A program made the position numbers and the translations under genes. The notes under the pieces were generated by a model. The model saw only the letters and a list, made by a program, of their open reading frames with translations. It was not told where the DNA came from and did not search any database. From positions 1-64,000 of the forward strand of contig NZ_FOQD01000006.1 in NCBI RefSeq assembly GCF_900113665.1: 64,000 bases of DNA. Reading direction: 5' to 3'. This document shows positions 19,259 to 28,051 of the stretch, one piece after another. The DNA is from Planctomicrobium piriforme. GTDB lineage: Bacteria; Planctomycetota; Planctomycetia; Planctomycetales; Planctomycetaceae. The number at the start of each line of letters is the position of its first letter. The first letter of the stretch is position 1.

Positions 19259-20458
19259 GTGCGTCAGTTTGCCGTTTGCCTGTTGGCCGCCGTCCTGGGG
19301 AGCTGTCTGGCCCTGTGGATTATGGATTCGCGCCAGTCCACTGTCGGACAAGTTGAAGCCCAGGGGACCAACAGTCCGTATTCGTTCCCGTCTTCTTCTG
19401 CGGGGCCGATGCCGTTCCCCGCTCCCGGCGCCAGCTTTCCGACCGCGCTCTACAACGCGGATGGATTGACGCCAGAGGAACAGGTCAACGTCGCCGTCTA
19501 CGAAAACTGCAACCGCAGCGTCGTCAACATTTCGACGACCGGCGTCAGCGCCGACCGCTTTCTGATGATGCAGATCCCCGAAGAAGGGAGCGGCTCCGGC
19601 GCCATTCTCGATCACCAGGGGCACATCCTCACCAACTTTCACGTCATCGAACGGGCCCGACAAATCAACGTCACCCTCTTCAATGAAGATTCGCTCCCGG
19701 CCAAACTCGTCGGAGCCGACCCCGTCAACGACATCGCCATCATCAAGGTCGATGCCAAGGAGGGAACGCTGTTCCCGATTCCTCTCGGCAGTTCCGACCA
19801 CCTCCAGGTAGGGATGCGAGTGTTCGCACTCGGCAATCCGTTCGGTCTCGAACGCAGCATGAGTCAAGGGATCATCTCCAGCCTGAACCGAACGCTGGAA
19901 GTGCAGCGGAACTGGGTGATCAAATCGATCATTCAGATCGATGCCTCGATCAACCCCGGCAACTCAGGGGGACCGCTCATCAATACTCACGGGCAACTCA
20001 TCGGCATGAACACCGCCATCGCCAGCCGCGTCGAACAAAGCGCGGGCATCGGGTTCGCCATTCCGGTCAGTTTGATTCGCCGGGTGGTGCCGGAACTGAT
20101 CAAGCACGGCAAAGTGATTCGCGGCGACGTGGGCATCACGCATGTCACGATCACCGACAAGGGTCTACGAGTGGCGCGACTCGTGCCAGGAGGTCCGGCA
20201 GAGAAGGCAGGCATCAAGGGTCCCAAGGTGACCCGACGCGGACTGCTGGAGATTGCCGATTCGAGTGCGGCCGACGTGATCGTGGCCGTGAATGAAGAAC
20301 CAGTGACTTCCGCCGCGGAATTGCTGGGGATCTTCGAAAGCAAAAAGCCAGGGGATATCGTCGAAATCTCAGTCCTGCGCAAAGACGAGGTGGTGAAGGT
20401 GCCCGTGACGCTGGGCGGTGATCAGGGTGGTCCGAAGTCCGCCGCCGAAAACATCTGA
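19259..20458 (+). CDS. HtrA/DegP-like serine protease with one PDZ domain
   Basis: A 399-residue S1C protease. I choose the GTG at 19259 because an AGAGGGG ribosome-binding site lies 7-8 bases upstream; a TTG at 19238 is in frame. The N-terminus is a signal anchor (FAVCLLAAVLGSCLALWIM). The catalytic triad is visible: His in LTNFHVIERA (about 128), Asp in DPVNDIAIIKV (about 158) and Ser in NPGNSGGPLI (about 236). A single C-terminal PDZ domain follows (GDVGITHVTITDKGLRVARLVPGGPAEKAG). It probably degrades or refolds misfolded envelope proteins. It is divergent from the 622-residue gene. Confidence 0.93.
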   Translation: MRQFAVCLLAAVLGSCLALWIMDSRQSTVGQVEAQGTNSPYSFPSSSAGPMPFPAPGASFPTALYNADGLTPEEQVNVAVYENCNRSVVNISTTGVSADRFLMMQIPEEGSGSGAILDHQGHILTNFHVIERARQINVTLFNEDSLPAKLVGADPVNDIAIIKVDAKEGTLFPIPLGSSDHLQVGMRVFALGNPFGLERSMSQGIISSLNRTLEVQRNWVIKSIIQIDASINPGNSGGPLINTHGQLIGMNTAIASRVEQSAGIGFAIPVSLIRRVVPELIKHGKVIRGDVGITHVTITDKGLRVARLVPGGPAEKAGIKGPKVTRRGLLEIADSSAADVIVAVNEEPVTSAAELLGIFESKKPGDIVEISVLRKDEVVKVPVTLGGDQGGPKSAAENI

Positions 20459-20490
20459 CAATTCAGCCGTTCACGATTTGCTGACAGGTG

Positions 20491-21582
20491 TCAGGATCGG
20501 AAGCCGAGAGCGGTCAATCCCTCTTCCGCTTCAGGCGTTTGGCCTGGGTCTGCGCGGTGGGTCCATTGATCCGAAAGCCGTTCGAGTAACGCATCCACGT
20601 TTCCCGTTTGCGATGGACGTGCAAAGTTGACGGCCCTGGCAACGAGGTAGGGCGGGCGGGCCCGGACCTGATCGTAGATGCGGACGGTGTACTCTCCGAG
20701 GATGCCGATTCCAAAGGCATTCAGCGCCCCGAAGAACGAGGCCACAATTGTGAGTGAGGTCCAGCCGGGGATCGCCAGTCCGGTAAAGAGCTTGTGATAA
20801 AGGGTGAAACCACTGACGGCAATGCAGCTTGCCAGCGACAACAGTGCGAGGACATAGAAGGCCGAGAGAGGAACCGTCGAGAACGAAAAGATCGCGGTCT
20901 TCGCGAGACGGAACAGCCCCTTCATCGACACCCGCGGCTGATCATCATGTCGACGCAGCCGTTCGACGGGAACTCCAATTTGACGGTAGCCGACCCAGCT
21001 TCTCAGCCCTGGAAAGTAACGGTCACGATCTGAGATTCGAATGAGTTCATTCACCACGGCCCGATCGAGCAGGCCGAAGTTGCCTGCATCCATTGGAATC
21101 GGGGTATTCGAGATGGCATTCAGGACGCGATAAAACGCATAGAACAGGAACCGCTTGACGGCGTTTTCCTTCCGTCCGTGGCGGACGGCGTACACCACGT
21201 CCTGACCTTGCTGCCATTGATCGAGGAACGCAGTTATCGCGGCTGGATCATCCTGAAGATCCGAGTCCATGATGATGACGGCATCGCCTGCGGCGTAGGC
21301 CAGGCCGGCCTGCACGGCCGCCTGATGACCGAAGTTGCGTGAGAAATGCAACACGCGGACTTCGGAATGTTCGGCCGCGAGGCTGTCGAGGATTTCGTAA
21401 CTGCCGTCGGTCGAACCGTCATTCACGAAGACGATTTCGAAGCGCTGTCCGCAACCCTGCAAGACCGCTGAAATGCGTTGCTGCAGTTCTCTCAGCACGG
21501 CCGACTCGTTGTAAGCCGGAAGGACCACTGAAATCAGCGGATCAGCAGGGCGGAGCAGTGTGGATGTTTGCATGGCACTCAT
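20491..21582 (-). CDS. GT2 family glycosyltransferase, GtrB/DPM1-like, membrane-anchored
   Basis: A 363-residue enzyme. The GT2 domain opens with PLISVVLPAYNESAVL; EIVFVNDGSTDGS and IIMDSDLQDDP give the donor-binding aspartates. Two hydrophobic segments (VPLSAFYVLALLSLASCIAVSG and LTIVASFFGALNAFGIGILGEY) complete the bactoprenol-glucosyltransferase architecture. These enzymes load a sugar onto undecaprenyl phosphate. The start at 21582 overlaps the stop of the upstream methyltransferase gene as ATGA, so the two are translationally coupled; the open frame reaching 21891 is not used. Confidence 0.92.
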   Translation of the reverse strand: MSAMQTSTLLRPADPLISVVLPAYNESAVLRELQQRISAVLQGCGQRFEIVFVNDGSTDGSYEILDSLAAEHSEVRVLHFSRNFGHQAAVQAGLAYAAGDAVIIMDSDLQDDPAAITAFLDQWQQGQDVVYAVRHGRKENAVKRFLFYAFYRVLNAISNTPIPMDAGNFGLLDRAVVNELIRISDRDRYFPGLRSWVGYRQIGVPVERLRRHDDQPRVSMKGLFRLAKTAIFSFSTVPLSAFYVLALLSLASCIAVSGFTLYHKLFTGLAIPGWTSLTIVASFFGALNAFGIGILGEYTVRIYDQVRARPPYLVARAVNFARPSQTGNVDALLERLSDQWTHRADPGQTPEAEEGLTALGFRS

Positions 21583-22301
21583 TTCGAAAAAACTCCTACC
21601 ACAGACAGACCGCAAGGCACGCCCACATGCTGCAGCATCCAGCGTTCGGCCGCTGCACAACCCAGCAATAAGCGATTGGTGAAACCGGAGACGGCTGGAA
21701 ACTCGGCGGCGCGTTCGGCGGGTCGCAACTTTTGCACTCCCCGGACGGCCACGGCCGCTGGCAACGTGAATGCATTCCAGTGTGACAACCGCAAGACCTT
21801 CAAACCCGCTTCCTCCGCCTGGGACCGCAACAGTCCGCAGGTGTAGCGGCGATAATGTCCCAGCGCGGTATCCCAGTCGCCGAATAACCACTGGTAGGCC
21901 GGAACCGTGATCACGGCGGCCCCACCCGGTGCAAGAACCTCGCGGACATGCGTGAGGACCGCGACAGGATCGGCAATGTGTTCGATGACGTCCAGCAGCA
22001 CCACTGCCCTGACGGAATCCTTCATGACGGGCCAGGGCGTGGCGAGATCATGCAGTGAGACGCTCAGACCGCGATGCTGGGCATAGGCGACCGATTCCTG
22101 CATGCAGTCGAAGCCCGAGACGTCGTAGCCCTTCTCCTGAAAGGCCAGCAGATTTCTGGCAGAGCCGACCCCTCCTTCCACCAGCTTCCCCGGGGGCGGA
22201 GCGTATTCGGCCAGCAGCGACAGCACCAGTTCGCGCTTGGCGACATGCCACCAGTAGTGCTCTTCGAGTTCAATTAAATTTTCGAGGTGTGCGACCTGCA
22301 T
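21579..22301 (-). CDS. SAM-dependent class I methyltransferase
   Basis: A 240-residue protein. The SAM-binding motif I region is KLVEGGVGSARNLLAFQEKGYDVSGFD; VVLLDVIEHIADPVAVLTHVREVLAPGGAAVITVP is motifs II-III of the Methyltransf_11/UbiE type. The ATG at 22299-22301 is chosen since a short LIELEEHYWWHVAKRELV segment typical of lipid- or glycan-linked methyltransferases follows. It ends in an ATGA overlap with the GT2 gene, so both probably act on one polyprenyl-linked glycan. The acceptor is unknown. Confidence 0.88.
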   Translation of the reverse strand: MQVAHLENLIELEEHYWWHVAKRELVLSLLAEYAPPPGKLVEGGVGSARNLLAFQEKGYDVSGFDCMQESVAYAQHRGLSVSLHDLATPWPVMKDSVRAVVLLDVIEHIADPVAVLTHVREVLAPGGAAVITVPAYQWLFGDWDTALGHYRRYTCGLLRSQAEEAGLKVLRLSHWNAFTLPAAVAVRGVQKLRPAERAAEFPAVSGFTNRLLLGCAAAERWMLQHVGVPCGLSVVGVFSK

Positions 22302-22679
22302 CCGACAGACTCCGAATCCTGACGAAAGGCGATTCAAGGCCGCCCCGCGGGGTCGGTGCCTGCCGCCGCCATCGCATTCAGCGCTGCTCAAAAATTGCAG
22401 CGGCTGTGCAGATGGAAGATGAACTGTTCCTCAAAACACTATCCCGCCGATCACGCGGTGGACGGGATCATTCCGGCAGGTTGCATTCCGGCAACATTTC
22501 TGCTGCCTATCGTACCAAGCTTACCGATTGTAGCGGCCAGTGTTGAGGTGTTTTCGACACATCCCCTCTCCGCCGGGCTCTCTCCTACAAGCCGCATTGG
22601 CTTGCGACCTAGTGTTCAGGGAGCACATCCCTTCCTGAGCGAGGAAGGCTTCAAGTCACTGTCGAATGCGAAGTTGTCC
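22302..22679. other. 378-bp divergent spacer in the glycan cluster
   Basis: This is the upstream region of the methyltransferase (minus) and the membrane glycosyltransferase (plus). The plus-strand frame is open through it but shows no protein-like character. A CATTCCGGCA decamer occurs twice near 22470-22495. I see nothing else. Confidence 0.4.
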
Positions 22680-24458
22680 ATGCAGACCAGTTCACCCGCA
22701 TCGAAACTGTCACCACCGCAATTCTTCCGCTGGGAGCTCTGCTTCGTCTGGACTGCGCTGGCGATTCTCTTTCTCTCGAACCTTCCGCTGTTCCTGTGCC
22801 AGCACCTCACCTCGGACGCCGTGATTTACGATCTGCAGGCCAGGTGCGTGCTGGAAGGGGGCGTGCTCTATCGCGATATGATCGAGCCGAATCTGCCAGG
22901 CGTTGTCTGGCTGCATATGCTGGTCCGCAGCGTCCTCGGCTGGTCGTGGCCGGCACTGAGAGCAGTCGACCTGCTGATTCTGACCGGGATCGTAGCGCTG
23001 TTGGCCCGATGGGTCCGTCGGCCTGACGAACCGCGCTGGGGACTGCGAACGGCACTCCTGAGCCTGGCGATCTTCACCCTGTATTTTTCGCTTTCGGAAT
23101 GGTGTCATTGCCAACGGGATTTGTGGATGCTGCTGCCGGCACTCGGCGCACTGCACCTGCGAGCGGGTTCCGTATTGTCGGCGTTGGGACTGCAACAGTC
23201 TGACAAACCGGCCTGGCAGCGACTGCGTCCAATTGTTGAAGGAATGCTGTGGGGAACAGCGTTCTGGATTAAACCGCACGTCGCCATTCCCGTCTTGTTC
23301 GTGCTGGCGGCGTCGTGTGCACTGACAGGCGTGACGAAACGGACCATCATTGAACTGCTGAGCATCGTGGCCGGGGGAGCATTGATCGGCGGCCTCGGCT
23401 CTGGCTGGCTGATCGCCACCGGCACCTGGCCCCATTTCTGGGACATGCAACTGAAATGGAACCCGGAATACCTCAAAGCCGGCCGCGAAAAGACATCACT
23501 CGCACGGCTGTGGGTCTTCTGGCAAGGGTTTGCTCCCTGGAGCCTGATTCACGCCGTCGCCGTCGGCACGCTTCTCTTCGCCATGTCCGGTTGGATTGCA
23601 TGTCGTCGACCAGTTGCTGTTTCCGCAACCTCTGATTCCGCCGCCGTGCAGTTGGCCATCCGACAAGTTCGCTTGTTCCTGCTTTGCTCACTGTACCTGG
23701 GCTGGACGGTGCAGATGCTCGCGCTGCAGCATCCATTGGCCTACGTCTGGGTGCCAGGTTTGGTTCTCGGGTTTGGAATTCTGGCTTCATGGTCGATTCC
23801 CGCCGCCCAGCAGACCATCGCCTGGTACGCCCTGTGTGCCTTTGCGGTTGTGGCCCTCAGCACGTCTCCTGTCGTGCAGCCGCAACGGCTTGCCGCGTGG
23901 AAAGACTGCATCACTCAGGGGCCAACTCCTGCTGTGATGGCGCGAGTTCAAGTCGAAATGCAGCCGGATTGGAAAGAACTGGCTCCGGTGCTGGACTATC
24001 TCAAAACGCTCAATCTGAAGCCGGGCGAGCTGACCGCCTATACCGGAGGGTTGATTCATCTCTATCCCGAACTGGGACTGCCGGCGCCGACTCGCTACGT
24101 CTATGTGAACGTACTGGCGATCGTCTTCAAGAGTCGCGTGAAAGAGATCGAAGAAGCTCTGCAGCACTGCGGTCAGAAGTATGTCGTCAGCAGCCTCCGC
24201 GAGGCCGGGATGAGCGACGCCGCGATCAACGACATGGAAGATCCCGCTACCGGCCTGCCTGCCTGTTTTCCCCCTGAGCGGCTGCGCGAGTTTCCGTACA
24301 ACCAACCGGTGGTGTTCCGCTCAGGCCAGTATGTGGTCCACCGCGTCGAACACCCGGTCGCTCCCCTCTGCACAGAAAGCGGCCCGTTGATTCACGCCCG
24401 GCCAGTGCAAAAAAATGCCGCGAAGCCTGGGGAAGAGACTGCACTCGAACGGCGCTGA
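22680..24458 (+). CDS. Multi-pass membrane protein, GT39/ArnT-like glycosyltransferase candidate
   Basis: A 592-residue protein with about ten hydrophobic segments (for example FVWTALAILFLSNLPLFLC, LLILTGIVALLARWV, LLSLAIFTLYFSL, IPVLFVLAASCALTG). The first loop has an acidic residue next to the membrane (LTSDAVIYDLQARCVLEGGVLYRDMIEPN), the arrangement seen in GT39/GT83-type enzymes that use polyprenyl-phosphate sugars. The ATG at 22680 is chosen because it precedes the first helix; the frame upstream has no homology. It lies divergent from a GT2 gene that would produce such a donor. The assignment to a GT family is by architecture, not by clear motif. Confidence 0.75.
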   Translation: MQTSSPASKLSPPQFFRWELCFVWTALAILFLSNLPLFLCQHLTSDAVIYDLQARCVLEGGVLYRDMIEPNLPGVVWLHMLVRSVLGWSWPALRAVDLLILTGIVALLARWVRRPDEPRWGLRTALLSLAIFTLYFSLSEWCHCQRDLWMLLPALGALHLRAGSVLSALGLQQSDKPAWQRLRPIVEGMLWGTAFWIKPHVAIPVLFVLAASCALTGVTKRTIIELLSIVAGGALIGGLGSGWLIATGTWPHFWDMQLKWNPEYLKAGREKTSLARLWVFWQGFAPWSLIHAVAVGTLLFAMSGWIACRRPVAVSATSDSAAVQLAIRQVRLFLLCSLYLGWTVQMLALQHPLAYVWVPGLVLGFGILASWSIPAAQQTIAWYALCAFAVVALSTSPVVQPQRLAAWKDCITQGPTPAVMARVQVEMQPDWKELAPVLDYLKTLNLKPGELTAYTGGLIHLYPELGLPAPTRYVYVNVLAIVFKSRVKEIEEALQHCGQKYVVSSLREAGMSDAAINDMEDPATGLPACFPPERLREFPYNQPVVFRSGQYVVHRVEHPVAPLCTESGPLIHARPVQKNAAKPGEETALERR

Positions 24459-24692
24459 GACTGCGTCGGCTATCCACCGGCGAGACTTGTGATTGTCTCG
24501 GCCGTGGAGGCATGCACAAAGCATGCACTTGCTAGTCCCCGAAGGGCACAATTGAATCATCGAACCTTTCGTAAGATGAGTCAATTGACCTTTGCCAATG
24601 CCGATCTCGGACTCGCATTTCCTCCCGTGAGACCCCTGTTTGCCGCGTGAATTCGTTATCATACGGCGAACACATTGTCTTTCGGAGTGATC

Positions 24693-27233
24693 GTGACCGA
24701 ACCTGCCGCGCCAGTCTCCAGCCGTGATGACCTCGCGGTCCAGTATCTCGACCAACTCCTGTATCCCCCTTACAAGGTTCAGGAAGATGCGATCCTGACC
24801 TGGTTCTCGGACAACGAGGGGATTCTGGTCTGCGCCCCGACCGGGACCGGGAAGACGCTGATCGCCGAGGCGGCGCTGTTCGAGGCGCTGCACACTGGCA
24901 AGACGGCCTACTACACGACCCCCCTCATCGCTCTCTCCGAGCAGAAGTTTACTGAGTTACAGGCGGCCGCCGTGCGCTGGGGTTTCTCGGCCGATGACAT
25001 TGGCCTTCTGACCGGCAATCGCAAGGTCAATCCTCAGGCGCCGGTGCTGGTGGTGGTCGCCGAGATTCTGCTGAACCGGTTACTGCATGCGGAGGGGTTC
25101 GACTTCGCCGACGTGTCGGCCGTGGTCATGGATGAGTTTCACAGCTTCAACGATCCCGAACGGGGAGTCGTCTGGGAACTGTCGCTGGCGCTGCTGCCCA
25201 AGCATGTGCGACTGATGCTGCTGTCGGCCACGGTCGGCAACGCGGTCGACTTTCTACTCTGGCTCCGCCGCGAACATGGCCGCAAGGTGCAGCTCATTCA
25301 AGGTCAGGAGCGGAAGGTTCCGCTCGAATTCAATTGGGTGGGCGAGGAACTGCTGCCAGATCATCTCGAACAGATGCAGGAAGGGACCGCCGAGACGAGG
25401 CGCACGCCGGCGCTCGTGTTCTGCTTCAATCGCGAAGAATGCTGGTCTGTCGCCGAACAGTTAAAGGGCCGCAATTTGTTGCGGGATGGTCAGCAAAAAG
25501 AACTGGCAGTAAGACTCGATGAATGGAACTGGAAAGTCGGCGCTGGTCCCAAGCTGAAACAGATCCTGCTTCGGGGGGTCGGCGTGCATCACGCGGGGCT
25601 GTTGCCGAAATACCGGCGTCGGGTCGAACAGCTCTTTCAGGACAAACTCCTCTCCGTCTGTATCTGCACCGAAACGCTGGCGGCAGGCATCAATCTGCCG
25701 GCACGATCGGTGGTCCTGACATCCCTGGTAAAAGGTCCGCCAGGCAAGAAGACGCTCGTCGATCCCAGTACGGCCCATCAGATCTTCGGTCGGGCAGGCC
25801 GCCCGCAGTTCGACACGCAGGGTTACGTCTTTGCGCTGGCCCATGAAGACGACGTCAAACTCGCCCGCTGGAAGAAGCAATACGACCAGATCCCGGAAGA
25901 CACCAAAGATCCGAATCTGCTGAGAGCCAAGAAGCAGCTCAAAAAGAAGATGCCCAAGCGACGGGTGAACGAGCAGTATTGGAACCAGGAACAGTTCCAG
26001 AAAATCATCACCGCCCCGCCGGCACAACTGAGCAGCAAAGGTCAGCTCCCCTGGCGGTTGCTGGCATATCTGATTCAGCTTTCGCCGGACGTCAGCCGTT
26101 TGATGACGTTCATGCGGAAGCGATTGTTGCCAATCAAGATGCTGGAGAAGGCCGACGAACGTCTGTCGGAAATGCTGCTGACGATGGCCTCCGGCGGTTT
26201 TGTGACGCTCGATCCGCCGCCGGCCGAACCGATCGTCATGGCCAAACGGGACTGGCCGATGCCGGAGAATACGGCCGTTCCTCCAGCGGCGATTGTTGAG
26301 AAGGAAGAAGGCTTCGGCGGCGACGTGCTGGAAGACAGTGTCGAGGAAATACCAGAACCTGCTGCAACTCCTCCTGAAGAACTTGTCGCACCTGAAGCCC
26401 CACCGCAATCTCTCGGGATGTTCGGTTCACTGTTGCAACAGGCGATGAACAAGCAAGCAGAACCAGCCGCTAAAAAACCGGTATCGACCACCGCTCCAAA
26501 ATCTATCGAAGCCGCGCCGGTGCGCGAGGTTTATCTTCCGAAGCAGGCTCAGCCGACAGATCGGCTCGCTGAACTAATGATGTTTCGCAGTTGCCATCCT
26601 CTCTACGGGATGTTTCTTCTCGATCACCTCGGCCTCGCCGATCGGGCAGAACGGATTCAATTGCTGGAAAGCGTGCTGGAGATCGCCGGGTCGATCATTT
26701 CGTATGTCCGCGTTCCGCCTCCTTCAGAACTGCCGCCAGGTCCGCTGGCGGTGCATCGCATTGATCCCGAACTGATGCGGCGTGGTCTCATCACGCAGCG
26801 GGAACTTGACCCCGGTTCCGTCGAGCCGGAACTCGATGCCTTCGGCAAGCCCATTCGAGTCTGGCCGGTGCCGCTGGGAGACAAGCTTCGTCGGCTGTTC
26901 GACAATGAGTTTCCCGGTGTGCAGGACTTGCGAACCCGATCGGTCTGGGTGGTTGGGGATCTCATCGCCGTAGGCGGCGACTTCCACAAGTATGTGACGA
27001 CGAGAGACCTCACGAAGCAGGAAGGGGTGGTGTTCCGTCACTGCCTGCGGATGATTCTGCTCTGCGAAGAGTTCGCTCAGGTGTGTCCGGTGGGGACGAC
27101 GCCGGAAGAATGGCAGGCGGACCTCAGCTGGATTTCCGAAATCCTGATCAACAGTTGCCGCGAGGTCGACCCGGAGAGTACGGACAAGGTGCTGGAGAGC
27201 ATGGAAGCAGAAGTGGGAGTGGTGCTGACGTGA
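24693..27233 (+). CDS. Ski2-like DEAD/DEAH-box helicase
   Basis: An 846-residue superfamily 2 helicase. Motif I is APTGTGKTLIAEAA (about residue 50), motif II is VVMDEFHSFND (DEFH), motif III is LLSATV, and motif VI is HQIFGRAGRPQFD. LAAGINLPARSVVL is typical of the Ski2/Mtr4/Hel308 group. A Pro/Glu-rich linker (about 535-640) is followed by a C-terminal domain with LMMFRSCHPLYGMFLLDHLGLADR. The GTG at 24693 is chosen (GGAG 6 bases upstream); a TTG at 24675 and a GTG at 24687 are in frame. The likely role is RNA or DNA unwinding; the substrate is unknown. Confidence 0.9.
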   Translation: MTEPAAPVSSRDDLAVQYLDQLLYPPYKVQEDAILTWFSDNEGILVCAPTGTGKTLIAEAALFEALHTGKTAYYTTPLIALSEQKFTELQAAAVRWGFSADDIGLLTGNRKVNPQAPVLVVVAEILLNRLLHAEGFDFADVSAVVMDEFHSFNDPERGVVWELSLALLPKHVRLMLLSATVGNAVDFLLWLRREHGRKVQLIQGQERKVPLEFNWVGEELLPDHLEQMQEGTAETRRTPALVFCFNREECWSVAEQLKGRNLLRDGQQKELAVRLDEWNWKVGAGPKLKQILLRGVGVHHAGLLPKYRRRVEQLFQDKLLSVCICTETLAAGINLPARSVVLTSLVKGPPGKKTLVDPSTAHQIFGRAGRPQFDTQGYVFALAHEDDVKLARWKKQYDQIPEDTKDPNLLRAKKQLKKKMPKRRVNEQYWNQEQFQKIITAPPAQLSSKGQLPWRLLAYLIQLSPDVSRLMTFMRKRLLPIKMLEKADERLSEMLLTMASGGFVTLDPPPAEPIVMAKRDWPMPENTAVPPAAIVEKEEGFGGDVLEDSVEEIPEPAATPPEELVAPEAPPQSLGMFGSLLQQAMNKQAEPAAKKPVSTTAPKSIEAAPVREVYLPKQAQPTDRLAELMMFRSCHPLYGMFLLDHLGLADRAERIQLLESVLEIAGSIISYVRVPPPSELPPGPLAVHRIDPELMRRGLITQRELDPGSVEPELDAFGKPIRVWPVPLGDKLRRLFDNEFPGVQDLRTRSVWVVGDLIAVGGDFHKYVTTRDLTKQEGVVFRHCLRMILLCEEFAQVCPVGTTPEEWQADLSWISEILINSCREVDPESTDKVLESMEAEVGVVLT

Positions 27234-27308
27234 TGAGTCCAGGGTCGAGAGACGAGAGTCCAGAGCCAGACTTGGGAGTTTCCGCGTAGCTCAGTGGCGA
27301 GCAGCGAG

Positions 27309-28049
27309 ATGAAATTCACATCGATCAGTCCGGATGATGCACATCATCGATGCCATGTTTGCGGACATTGGGTTGATGTCGTGCCGTCTGGATTTGGTGA
27401 TGCGACTTGCCCTGCGTGTGGTACCTTGTTGTGGGTGTTCTACCCTCCGAGTTCTGAACTTCGTCGGATGTGCGATCGTCTGCGTTGCAACCCTTCGGCA
27501 ATCCGTACAGACGCGAAAACAGGCTCCTGGCAAATCGATCTTTCCAATACTGATCTGACTGACGACGATCTGAAAAAGGTCTGTGAGCTTTCTCCGGTCT
27601 CAGAACTCCTGATCAGCGGCACCGAGATCACGGATCGATGTCTGGAGACACTTCTCACGCTGCAACAGTTGGAAGTTCTTGAAGTCGAAGAAACTGAACT
27701 TTCAGCATGGGCGCTCAGTCAGTTCCACCAATTGAAGACATTGGAAGTACTCGGAGTTGCAGACACAAACGCCAACGATGCCGTGCTGCAAGCCTGGCAT
27801 GGATTAAGCAAACTCTGGTGCCTCGATTTAGACGGCACGCTCATTAGCAATTTCGGAGTCGAACAGATTCAGCAATTTCCGCGGCTGGAGTGGCTCTTTC
27901 TTTCTCGCACGGATGTGAACGATTCCGGATTGGCTTTTCTTAAGAAACTCAGACGGCTTGAACGGCTTGATCTCTATGAGACCTCTGTGACAGACAGGGG
28001 GATTTTCAAGCTCCAGCGGGCTTGTCGCAGGTGTGAAGTGAATCGCTGA
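27309..28049 (+). CDS. Zinc-ribbon plus leucine-rich-repeat protein
   Basis: A 246-residue protein. Residues about 10-45 carry two CxxC pairs (HRCHVCGHW and ATCPACGTLLW), a rubredoxin-like zinc ribbon. The rest is built of about six leucine-rich repeats of the planctomycete type (DLSNTDLTDDDLKKVC, LLISGTEITDRCLETL, LEVEETELSAWAL, LFLSRTDVNDSGLAFLKKL, LDLYETSVTDRGIFKL). No signal peptide is seen, so it is probably cytosolic and involved in protein binding. The ATG at 27309 is chosen; a GTG at 27294 is possible. It converges on the GH15 gene with only 2 bp between stops. Confidence 0.8.
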   Translation: MKFTSISPDDAHHRCHVCGHWVDVVPSGFGDATCPACGTLLWVFYPPSSELRRMCDRLRCNPSAIRTDAKTGSWQIDLSNTDLTDDDLKKVCELSPVSELLISGTEITDRCLETLLTLQQLEVLEVEETELSAWALSQFHQLKTLEVLGVADTNANDAVLQAWHGLSKLWCLDLDGTLISNFGVEQIQQFPRLEWLFLSRTDVNDSGLAFLKKLRRLERLDLYETSVTDRGIFKLQRACRRCEVNR

Positions 28050-28051
28050 AT

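Noticed and set aside
27286..27310. GCGTAGCTCAGTGGCGAGC resembles the 5' end of a tRNA
   Set aside because: No anticodon arm, no GGTTCGAATCC-type T arm and no acceptor complement follow; it lies at a protein start.
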